Assembly (NCBI GenBank): GCA_030148485.1
Contig: JASBTJ010000005.1
Coordinates: forward strand, 1 to 64,000
Direction of reading: 5' to 3'
Length of the DNA: 64,000 nucleotides
Origin: Gammaproteobacteria bacterium
GTDB taxonomy: Bacteria; Pseudomonadota; Gammaproteobacteria; Chromatiales; Chromatiaceae
Shown: in pieces, positions 24,906 through 31,310 of the stretch
Layout of the letters: the number at the start of each line of letters is the position of its first letter
How positions within the stretch are numbered: position 1 is the stretch's first letter
The notes under the pieces: model-generated
Seen by the model: only the letters and a program-made list of their open reading frames with translations
Database searches by the model: none
Told to the model about the DNA's origin: nothing
Translations under genes and position numbers: made by a program

Positions 24906-25124
24906 TTGATAGCCGTCCCGGCAGGTACCGATCTATTGGTCCCTCTTTACCTGCTGGTCATGCAACTGGTGAACTATAACCTGCACGGCGAGACCCGTGG
25001 GGACACCGTGGTCTGGCTCGTTAGCCTGCTGGTGGCCCATACCGGTCTCGGCGCCTGGCTGATACTCAAGCTCCATGGCCCGCTGGGTTTGAGGCGGCGC
25101 TGGCGTGAGGCTGGACTACGTTGA
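24906..25124 (+). CDS. Small hypothetical membrane protein
   Basis: Possible 72-residue protein starting at TTG 24906 (or ATG 24960) with two hydrophobic stretches, DLLVPLYLLVMQLVNYNL and TVVWLVSLLVAHTGLGAWLIL, and a basic C-terminus (RRRWRE). No family recognised and no strong ribosome-binding site. It lies in the 361-nt gap between glmS and the tauE-like gene, in the same frame as glmS and open from the glmS stop onward. Composition looks protein-like but existence is uncertain. Confidence 0.35.
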   Translation: MIAVPAGTDLLVPLYLLVMQLVNYNLHGETRGDTVVWLVSLLVAHTGLGAWLILKLHGPLGLRRRWREAGLR

Positions 25125-25164
25125 TGCGATCAGTCGTGTCGACTCGCGCGCACGGTCTATCCGT

Positions 25165-25902
25165 TCAGCCAGACAACATGGCTACGCCACTGGCTAGCAG
25201 CAACAGCCCGATCAGCTTTTCCATTGCTGTATGGCTGATGCGCCCGTGCAGTAATCGACCGAGCGCCTGGGCGCCGAACATGATCGGCAATGCCATGGCA
25301 ACCATCACGAGAAGCTGGCCGTCCAGTAGCCCGCTGGCGAGATATCCGGTCAGGCGGATCACGCCGTCGAGCAAAAAGACGGATGCCATGGTGGCGCGAA
25401 GGGGCCGCTGGGTCTGTCCGCGCAGATGCAGGTAAATGACGTAAAAGGGACCACCGGTCCCGAACAGGGTGCTGATCATTCCGCCGGCAGCGCCAAAGGG
25501 CAGGGCGACTGATAGCGGACGTCGCACCAGACTCAGTGGGCGCCACAGCATCATCAACGCATAGGTCAGCAGAACGCCCGCCATGATCTGCTTGAGCAGC
25601 GCGGTGTCCGCTGTCTGCAGCAGGTACAGACCGCCGGCGGTCCCGGTCAGCGTCATCGGCGTCAACTGCAGCACGTCATGCCAGGCGATGGCGTCCCGGT
25701 CCTGAATGCCTTCGCGGAGTGCGGCGACGTTATCGAGCAAGGCGACCGCGGGCAGCGCAACACTCATCGGTAGGTGCAGGCTCAACAGTGGCACCGCGAC
25801 GAGTCCTGAACCGAATCCCGACATGCCGCGCACGAAATAGGCCACGCCGATGATGGCGGCCAACACAGGCAGCTGTGACAACAGGGTCTGGCTGGTGGCC
25901 AC
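25165..25902 (-). CDS. TauE/SafE-family anion exporter
   Basis: 245-residue integral membrane protein with about eight hydrophobic helices and the family's paired motif regions: GMSGFGSGLVAVPLLSL near the N-terminus and GGMISTLFGTGGPFYVIYL in the middle. Members export sulfite, sulfoacetate or related anions, or are uncharacterised (established for the family). It lies 12 nt downstream of the RnfH-like gene on the same strand, so the two probably form an operon under operator A. That links it to the importer/reductase cluster on the other strand; export of a sulfur by-product is my inference. Confidence 0.85.
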   Translation of the reverse strand: MATSQTLLSQLPVLAAIIGVAYFVRGMSGFGSGLVAVPLLSLHLPMSVALPAVALLDNVAALREGIQDRDAIAWHDVLQLTPMTLTGTAGGLYLLQTADTALLKQIMAGVLLTYALMMLWRPLSLVRRPLSVALPFGAAGGMISTLFGTGGPFYVIYLHLRGQTQRPLRATMASVFLLDGVIRLTGYLASGLLDGQLLVMVAMALPIMFGAQALGRLLHGRISHTAMEKLIGLLLLASGVAMLSG

Positions 25903-25914
25903 GGTCCGACCCCC

Positions 25915-26355
25915 CTAGGCCTTGGTGACCGGGCGGTAGATTTCGACCCGGTCGCCGACGCGCAACACGTGCGACAGCGGCTTCACGGCACCGTGGATCC
26001 CCACCTTGTACCGTGCCAGGTCGATCTCCGGGAAATGCTGAAGGATGCCCGAAACCATGATGGCATCCTCAATGCAGGCGCCGGTGCTGAGCTGGATCTC
26101 TTCGACCTTCTGCGTTGTGGGTGTCGCGTAGACCACGCTGACGGCGATCGAACGCGCATCGTCCAGCTCACCGAGCAGTCGCTGGAACTCCTCCTCGCTC
26201 AGGGTGGATACGGCGCGACCGTCGTCGTGCAGAGCGTTGTCCAGTTCGTGCTTCACCTGCTCCAGCTCTGCGACGGTGTGCGCCAGACGTTCGTGCAGTT
26301 CCTCTTCCTGGCGACGCAAACGGTGGGCACGGTCGATCAGTTCTGTCAGGGCCAT
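25915..26355 (-). CDS. RnfH-like ubiquitin-fold protein with N-terminal coiled coil
   Basis: 146 residues. Residues about 5-60 are a heptad-rich charged helix (ELIDRAHRLRRQEEELHERL). Residues about 68-143 match the RnfH beta-grasp fold: SIAVSVVYATPTTQKVEEIQ, DLARYKVGIHGAVKPLSHVL and the hallmark ending GDRVEIYRPVTKA. Classical RnfH is about 80-105 residues without this coiled coil. Divergent from the importer/Rnf cluster, with an 18-bp operator 50 nt before its start. A role in assembling or regulating the Rnf or AprAB-like complex is inference. Confidence 0.8.
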   Translation of the reverse strand: MALTELIDRAHRLRRQEEELHERLAHTVAELEQVKHELDNALHDDGRAVSTLSEEEFQRLLGELDDARSIAVSVVYATPTTQKVEEIQLSTGACIEDAIMVSGILQHFPEIDLARYKVGIHGAVKPLSHVLRVGDRVEIYRPVTKA

Positions 26356-26404
26356 GGTTTCTGCCTTAGTGCGGCGTGGTTCCGAAGCTGTATTTCAACA
26401 CGGC

Positions 26405-26422
26405 ATGACATGTTATGACAAG
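26405..26422 (+). promoter_or_regulatory. Operator A: 18-bp GntR-regulon motif before rnfH-tauE
   Basis: ATGACATGTTATGACAAG. It shares all 13 positions that are invariant among four such sites in this cluster (see B, C, D), and lies 50 nt upstream of the RnfH-like start codon. Read on the other strand it starts CTTGTCATAACATG, resembling HutC/GntR operators of the CTTGT-N4-ACAAG type. Confidence 0.65.
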
Positions 26423-26661
26423 CTATTTTCCGCCTTATTAGCCGGCTTGTTTGGTTGTGCTTGACGTTCGTGATGTGACTGGTTTGGCCTGTATTAATCC
26501 AGGCCGAATTCGCAGCCCTGAATCGGTGCGTGGTTGGCAAGGCCATTCGCCCTACTGCACTTATTCCACGCGGCTCCCCGGTATGCCGTGTGGCGGGGCG
26601 CCGCCGGCGGTCAGTAAAAATTCATAACATAAACAATACGTTGCTATGACATAGCCTGGTT
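26423..26661. other. Non-coding control region between divergent rnfH and binding-protein genes
   Basis: No gene seen. It contains a perfect 13-bp palindrome, GCTATGACATAGC (26643-26655), next to ACAATACGTTG (26633-26643). Both lie about 35-55 nt upstream of the transcription start predicted from the -24/-12 element, possible activator or IHF-type sites. Confidence 0.4.
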
Positions 26662-26677
26662 CTGGCACGCATTCTGC
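26662..26677 (+). promoter_or_regulatory. Sigma-54-type -24/-12 promoter before the binding-protein gene
   Basis: CTGGCACGCATTCTGC: a complete TGGCACG -24 element (26663-26669) and a CTGC -12 element (26674-26677), with the required ten bases between the GG and GC dinucleotides. The predicted start is near 26689, 19 nt before operator B and about 145 nt before the gene. Confidence 0.5.
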
Positions 26678-26707
26678 CGGTTACTAGTGCATCGGGCTTA
26701 TCTGGTT

Positions 26708-26732
26708 ATGACAAGTTGTGACAAGTCTTGTC
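26708..26732 (+). promoter_or_regulatory. Operator B: 18-bp GntR-regulon motif before the binding-protein gene
   Basis: ATGACAAGTTGTGACAAG at 26708-26725, running into TCTTGTC so that GACAAG-T-CTTGTC (26720-26732) forms a perfect inverted repeat. It lies just downstream of the predicted sigma-54 transcription start, where a bound repressor would block elongation. Confidence 0.65.
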
Positions 26733-26833
26733 GCCCGGGTCCGGAAACCTCAGGCCGCCCCCGTGAGTCGGGGCGGCGCGCCCGCAACGCCGCGGTCAAA
26801 AGATGACATCGATCAGGAATAGAGGGGAGCTCA

Positions 26834-28192
26834 ATGCAATTCTCGAACAGCAAGACCATCGGTTGGTTAGGTGCCATGGCTATCGGCATCGGCTCGGCCA
26901 CAGCGGCAAGCGCCGAGACCATCACTATCGGCATCGGACACCAGAGCACGGTAACGAACACGGTGCCGGGGGGCATCATCCTGGAAAAACTCGGGTTACT
27001 GGAAAAGCACCTGCCCCACGATGGCAAATACAAAGGCGTGGATTACGAAATCGTCTACAAGGACTATACGTCCGGACCGCCGATCACCAACCAGATGCTT
27101 GCGGGCAAGCTGGCGTTCGGTGTAATGGGTGACTACCCGCTGATCGTAAACGGCGCGAAGTTTGAAAAGACCGGCCGCAGTGAAAGCCGTTTCATCGCGG
27201 TGACGGGTTACAACCTGAAAGGCACCGGTAACGGCATTGTGGTGCCCGTGGAATCCGACGTGTACTCGCTGGAGCAGCTGGCCGGCAAGTCCATCTCGAC
27301 CCCGGTGGGCAGCGCGGCGTGGGGCATGACCCTGAAGGTGCTGCGTGACAACGGCCTCATGGACAAGGTGGAACTGAAGAACCAGAGCCCCCCTGTCGGC
27401 GTGAACAACATTGCGCAGAACAAGATCGACGCGCACTCGGACTTCTGTCCGTGGTCGGAGGTGATGGAGTTCCGTGGTACCGGTCGCAAGATCTACGACG
27501 GTAGCGAGGCGGGCATCCCGACCTTCCATGGCACCGTGGTGTCCACGACCTTCGCCGAGAAGTACCCCGAGATCGTCCAGGCCTATGTGGACGCGACCCT
27601 GGAGGCCCAGGACTGGATTGCGGCGGATCCCATCGTCGCGGCGACCAAGGTCTCCGAGTGGACCGGCATCGAAAAGGAAGTGCTGTACCTTTACTTCTCC
27701 AAGGGCGGCATCTCCACCTTTGAGGCGTCGATCAAGCCGGAATGGGTGGACGCGCTGAAGTACGACCATGGCCTGCTGGTGAAGGAGAAGGGTATCCCGC
27801 CATTGACCTTCGCCAAGTGGATCGATCCGAGCTACGTCAAGGCGTCCTATGCCAAGCGTAGCGTTGATTACGATGCGCTGGCAGCCAGTGTCGTCACGCC
27901 GAAGATCGACGATCCGGATCTGGCGCCGGCCGAGATGTGGATCGATGGCGAGGGCCTGGTGAGCTATCCGAGCATCAAAGCCATGAAAGCGGCTTACGCG
28001 GCGGCCACTAAGGCCGGAAAGAAGGTCAATGCTACCTACGTCTACGACAAGTCCACCGGACTGAAGCTGTTCGGCCACGTGGCCTTCTATGTCAAGGACG
28101 CCGACGGCGACTTGGTCGCCTTCATGAAGAAAGGGGACGCCGAAAAGGCCAAGGGAATGGGTTCGCTCGTTGCCTGGGCCGACATGAAGTGA
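26834..28192 (+). CDS. ABC transporter substrate-binding protein (SsuA/TauA/NMT1 class) with NosL-like C-terminal tail
   Basis: 452 residues. Sec signal peptide ends at about ATAASA-ET (residue 26). Residues about 28-360 are an NMT1/SsuA-type periplasmic binding fold (TITIGIGHQSTVTNTVPGG, QMLAGKLAFGVMGDYPL, GKSISTPVGSAAWGMTL). Residues about 367-452 are extra: NATYVYDKSTG, HVAFYVKDADGDLVAFMKKG and DAEKAKGMGSLVAW resemble the second half of NosL domains, without a metal-binding Cys. GGGGAG precedes ATG 26834. The family imports sulfonates, nitrate, thiamine precursors and other anions or aromatics, so ligand identity is open; context favours a sulfur compound. Confidence 0.85.
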   Translation: MQFSNSKTIGWLGAMAIGIGSATAASAETITIGIGHQSTVTNTVPGGIILEKLGLLEKHLPHDGKYKGVDYEIVYKDYTSGPPITNQMLAGKLAFGVMGDYPLIVNGAKFEKTGRSESRFIAVTGYNLKGTGNGIVVPVESDVYSLEQLAGKSISTPVGSAAWGMTLKVLRDNGLMDKVELKNQSPPVGVNNIAQNKIDAHSDFCPWSEVMEFRGTGRKIYDGSEAGIPTFHGTVVSTTFAEKYPEIVQAYVDATLEAQDWIAADPIVAATKVSEWTGIEKEVLYLYFSKGGISTFEASIKPEWVDALKYDHGLLVKEKGIPPLTFAKWIDPSYVKASYAKRSVDYDALAASVVTPKIDDPDLAPAEMWIDGEGLVSYPSIKAMKAAYAAATKAGKKVNATYVYDKSTGLKLFGHVAFYVKDADGDLVAFMKKGDAEKAKGMGSLVAWADMK

Positions 28193-28216
28193 CCCGTCCG
28201 TAAACGTCCCGGAAGG

Positions 28217-28262
28217 GGGCGCCCGGCGACCGCATCAGACGCGGGGCCGGGCGCCCTTTTTA
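28217..28262 (+). terminator. Rho-independent terminator after the binding-protein gene
   Basis: Perfect 11-bp GC stem GGGCGCCCGGC (28217-28227) with 28246-28256 and a T-run to 28261. It separates the highly expressed class of binding protein from the permease operon, which has its own promoter at 28534. Confidence 0.85.
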
Positions 28263-28533
28263 ATGTCCGCGACGCCTAACGCGGCTGCGACCCGAATCGA
28301 CAGACGTGCAACGCGCTGCAGGGTCGAGCGTCATCCGCCGCGTGTGCGTTGCCGGCCATCCGCTACTTGTATTACAGGGGCGTACCTAATGGCGCGGACA
28401 CCGTGGTGCGAACCGCATCGGCGTGCACCAGGAACTGGCGATCCGAGCCAGCCGTGTCGGGGCGCGAACGGAGGAGTCAACGAAATTAGTGTATTTACAA
28501 TGCTTTACGTTGTATCTCGGTCGATGGTTTGGA
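28263..28533. other. Non-coding region upstream of the permease promoter
   Basis: No supportable gene in this stretch. It contains an inverted repeat TACAATG-CTTTA-CGTTGTA (28496-28514, 6 of 7 arm positions paired), centred about 56 nt upstream of the predicted sigma-54 start; a candidate activator-binding site. Confidence 0.35.
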
Positions 28534-28550
28534 TTGGCACGCCCCCTGCA
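28534..28550 (+). promoter_or_regulatory. Sigma-54-type -24/-12 promoter before the permease operon
   Basis: TTGGCACGCCCCCTGCA: TTGGCACG (28534-28541) and CTGCA (28546-28550) with ten bases between GG and GC; only two positions depart from the YTGGCACG-N4-TTGCW consensus. Predicted start near 28561, immediately before operator C. Same layout as the element at 26662. Confidence 0.6.
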
Positions 28551-28569
28551 ACACTAAAGACACAACAGC

Positions 28570-28591
28570 ATGACTAGGTATAACAAGTCAT
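28570..28591 (+). promoter_or_regulatory. Operator C: 18-bp GntR-regulon motif before the permease gene
   Basis: ATGACTAGGTATAACAAG at 28570-28587; with the next four bases it forms the inverted repeat ATGACT-N10-AGTCAT. It lies about 10 nt downstream of the predicted sigma-54 start and 39 nt before the GTG start codon. Confidence 0.65.
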
Positions 28592-28630
28592 CGCCATACG
28601 CGGATTTCACCGGACCGACCGGAGAGAACA

Positions 28631-29530
28631 GTGAGCAGAGGAACCAACGTGGCAGTTTCGACGACCCCGGAGCCGATCGACACCACAGTCCCGGCCGAAC
28701 GCCAGTCAGCCACCGGGCGAACCGAGACGGTGCCCACACAGAAACGGGGTGTGGGTGCGCGGATTCCGTGGGGAAGTTACGGTGTGCGGGTACTCGCGAT
28801 CGTCGGCGCCCTGGTGCTGTGGTACGTGCTGTCCGCCACGGGCTTCAACTTCGTGGTCAGCTTTGAGAACGTGCCCGATCCGATTGTGGTAGGCAAGCAA
28901 CTGCTGGTGTTGCTGCACAGTGGCGAGTTCTACACCCACATCGCGGTGAGTCTGCGCCGTATCCTCATCAGCTTCACCATCGCCGCGGTCCTCGGCATCC
29001 TGGTGGGTATCCTGATGGGGCGCTCGCGAATATTCGCCGACATCATGATGCCGTACATCGAGACCTTGCGCCCCATCCCGGCGGTGGCCTGGATTCCGTT
29101 GGCCATCCTGATGTTCCCGACCGAAGAGTCCAGCATCATCTATATCACGGCGTTGGGGGCATTCTTCCCGGTGGTCCTCAGCACCCTGCACGGCGTACAG
29201 CAGACCCCAGAGGTTTACGTGCGCGCCGCCAAGTCCCTCGGCGCCGGCCGCGCCGCCATCCTGCGTCACGTGGTACTGCCCGGCGCGCTTCCCAGCATCA
29301 TGTCCGGCCTGGCCATCGGTATGGGTGTGGCGTGGTTCTCGCTGCTGGCGGGGGAGATCATCAGTGGGCAATACGGCATCGGTTACTTCACCTGGAATGC
29401 CTACTCCCTGGTGGAGTACGAAAACATCGTCATCGGCATGCTCACCATCGGTGGTCTGGGGACCTTGTCAACATGGCTGGTCAAACAGGCCTCCAAGCCG
29501 GCGCTGCGTTGGCAGGAGAGCAACCAATGA
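28631..29530 (+). CDS. ABC transporter permease, SsuC/TauC type
   Basis: 299 residues with five to six transmembrane helices and the binding-protein-dependent transport EAA loop (VYVRAAKSLGAGRAAILRHV, LPGALPSIMSGLAIGMG). GTG start at 28631 follows GGAGAG. An unusual hydrophilic N-terminal extension of about 45 residues precedes the first helix. It forms an importer with the binding protein upstream and the ATPase downstream; the latter overlaps by ATGA. Confidence 0.9.
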   Translation: MSRGTNVAVSTTPEPIDTTVPAERQSATGRTETVPTQKRGVGARIPWGSYGVRVLAIVGALVLWYVLSATGFNFVVSFENVPDPIVVGKQLLVLLHSGEFYTHIAVSLRRILISFTIAAVLGILVGILMGRSRIFADIMMPYIETLRPIPAVAWIPLAILMFPTEESSIIYITALGAFFPVVLSTLHGVQQTPEVYVRAAKSLGAGRAAILRHVVLPGALPSIMSGLAIGMGVAWFSLLAGEIISGQYGIGYFTWNAYSLVEYENIVIGMLTIGGLGTLSTWLVKQASKPALRWQESNQ

Positions 29531-30408
29531 CCAGCGATTCCACCGGAGCCTCGACCATGACCGAAAATACGACCGAGATCATCCCGCCGATGGGCAAGAC
29601 CGGCGTGAATCATTTCAAACCGGAGACCGGCCACATCGCGATCGACGGTGTGTCAGTGGATTTTGGACACGGTGCGCTCGCGGTGAGTGGGGCCTCATTG
29701 GATATCCAACCAGGTGAGTTCATCTGCCTGCTGGGGCCGTCCGGTTGCGGAAAATCGACGTTGATGAACACCGTCGCAGGCTTCGTGCAGCCGATCAGCG
29801 GCGCCGTGCGCATGGACGGCGAGCCCATCAAGGCGCCCGGCCTGGATCGCGGAATGGTGTTCCAGCAGCACTCCCTGTTTCCTTGGAAAACCGTATTGGA
29901 CAACGTCGCATTCGGTCCCTTGATGGCGGGCCAGCCGCGCGAAAAGGCGCGCTCCACCGCGCGTGCGTTCCTGGAAATGGTCGGCCTGAGCACTTACGCA
30001 AAACGTTTTCCCAGCGTGCTTTCAGGGGGCATGAAACAGCGGGTGGGCATTGCCCGGGCGCTGGCCAATTACCCCAAGGTGCTGTTGATGGATGAGCCGT
30101 TCGGTGCGCTGGACGCCCAGACCCGACTGGTGATGCAGGAGAACCTGCTGCAGATCTGGAGCGAGTTCGGCATAACGGTAATTTTCGTGACCCATGACAT
30201 CGACGAGGCGGTATTCCTGGCCGACCGGGTGGTCGTGATGAGCGCCAGTCCGGGCCGTCTGATCGCTGACATCAAGGTGGACCTGGAGCGTCCGCGTTCG
30301 ATGGCCATGGCGACCAGCCCCAGCTTCGTGCGTACCAAGCAGCAGTGCCTGGACCTGATCAGCGCCGAATCCAAGCGTGCGTTCGAAATGCAACGCGCAG
30401 TGGGCTGA
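29527..30408 (+). CDS. ABC transporter ATP-binding protein, SsuB/TauB type
   Basis: 293 residues. Walker A LLGPSGCGKSTLMNTVAG (about residue 73), Q-loop FQQHSLFPWKTV, signature LSGGMKQRVGIARALA, Walker B VLLMDEPFGALDAQT, and H-loop FVTHDIDEAV. The ATG at 29527 overlaps the permease stop; an internal ATG at 29557 is possible. About 35 N-terminal residues precede the usual start of SsuB-type proteins. Completes the importer. Confidence 0.92.
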   Translation: MTSDSTGASTMTENTTEIIPPMGKTGVNHFKPETGHIAIDGVSVDFGHGALAVSGASLDIQPGEFICLLGPSGCGKSTLMNTVAGFVQPISGAVRMDGEPIKAPGLDRGMVFQQHSLFPWKTVLDNVAFGPLMAGQPREKARSTARAFLEMVGLSTYAKRFPSVLSGGMKQRVGIARALANYPKVLLMDEPFGALDAQTRLVMQENLLQIWSEFGITVIFVTHDIDEAVFLADRVVVMSASPGRLIADIKVDLERPRSMAMATSPSFVRTKQQCLDLISAESKRAFEMQRAVG

Positions 30409-30491
30409 TCCGTCACCCAATCGCACCTGACCGACCACTAAAGAGCCAATCACCATGACCAAGACGCGACAAAGGAATGCTAGTCTGACAG

Positions 30492-30509
30492 CTTGTAATA
30501 ACGTGTCAT
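30492..30509 (-). promoter_or_regulatory. Operator D: 18-bp GntR-regulon motif before the regulator gene
   Basis: Reverse-strand ATGACACGTTATTACAAG. It ends 16 nt before the ATG at 30526, against the ribosome-binding site, suggesting autoregulation of the GntR gene and the reductase/Rnf operon behind it. Confidence 0.65.
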
Positions 30510-30525
30510 GTCATGGAGTACGGAA

Positions 30526-31278
30526 ATGAAGAAGAGCACCCCATCCCTGGGGCCGATCGAAAGCGGTTCCGCCCAGCCTCTGTACCTGCAGATCAAGAAC
30601 GTGCTGGCGCAGCGCATTCTCGATAGCGAATACACCGCCCACGAACGGCTGCCGTCCGAGAGCGAGTTGATGAAGGCGTTCGGCGTCAGTCGTATCACCG
30701 TACGCCAGGCCCTGCGTGACCTGCATGGTGACGGCCTGGTGTTCAGCGTACAGGGCAAGGGCACCTTCGTGTCCAAGCCGAAGGCCATCCAGGACGTGCA
30801 GCGTCTACAAGGCTTTGGCGAGTCCATGGTGCCGCAAGGCTACGAGGCGTCCACCCGCATGATCAGCATGCAGGAGGCCCGTCCCAGCCAGGAGGTCGCC
30901 GAGGCGCTGGGCATCAAGCAGACCGACAGCGTGGTGGAGATCAAGCGCATCCGCTACCTGAACCGTGAGCCGATCTCGGTGGACCACAGTTTCTACCCGG
31001 CACATATCGGCCGGAAGCTCGCGGGCAAGGACCTGACGCAGGACATATTCCCGCTGCTGGAAAACGAGTTCGAGCTGATGCTCGATCACGCGGACCTGCG
31101 CATTGAGGCGACCCTGGCCGACGAGGATCAGGCCAAGTGGCTCAACACCTCGGCGGGGTCGCCTGTCCTGCTCATCCGACGCCTGGTCTTCGATCGCCAG
31201 AAAAACAAGATCGCCTTTGAGTTTCTTTCTCATCGCGGTGATGCGTTCCAGTACCACCTGAGAGCAGATCGCCGCTAA
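30526..31278 (+). CDS. GntR/HutC-family transcriptional regulator with UTRA domain
   Basis: 250 residues. The winged HTH spans residues about 18-85 (PLYLQIKNVLAQRI, RLPSESELMKAFGVSRITVR, VFSVQGKGTFVSKP). The UTRA effector-binding domain runs from about 100 to 245 (EIKRIRYLNREPISVDHSFY, LLIRRLVFD). I chose ATG 30526 because GGAG lies 7 nt upstream; ATG 30508 would lie inside the operator. The four 18-bp sites in this cluster are its likely targets. The aprA-like gene follows 32 nt later, so it is probably the first gene of the reductase-Rnf operon. Confidence 0.92.
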   Translation: MKKSTPSLGPIESGSAQPLYLQIKNVLAQRILDSEYTAHERLPSESELMKAFGVSRITVRQALRDLHGDGLVFSVQGKGTFVSKPKAIQDVQRLQGFGESMVPQGYEASTRMISMQEARPSQEVAEALGIKQTDSVVEIKRIRYLNREPISVDHSFYPAHIGRKLAGKDLTQDIFPLLENEFELMLDHADLRIEATLADEDQAKWLNTSAGSPVLLIRRLVFDRQKNKIAFEFLSHRGDAFQYHLRADRR

Positions 31279-31310
31279 CCGAAGTTGACAGTAATTTGGG
31301 AGTCGTAGAC

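Noticed and set aside
26356-26600. A sigma-54 promoter for rnfH-tauE on the minus strand
   Set aside because: I searched for the reversed -24/-12 pattern and found no match with correct GG-N10-GC spacing.
31279-31310. A fifth 18-bp operator before the AprA-like gene
   Set aside because: The 32-nt gap contains only TTGACAGTAA-like sequence that does not fit the motif; this gene probably depends on site D.
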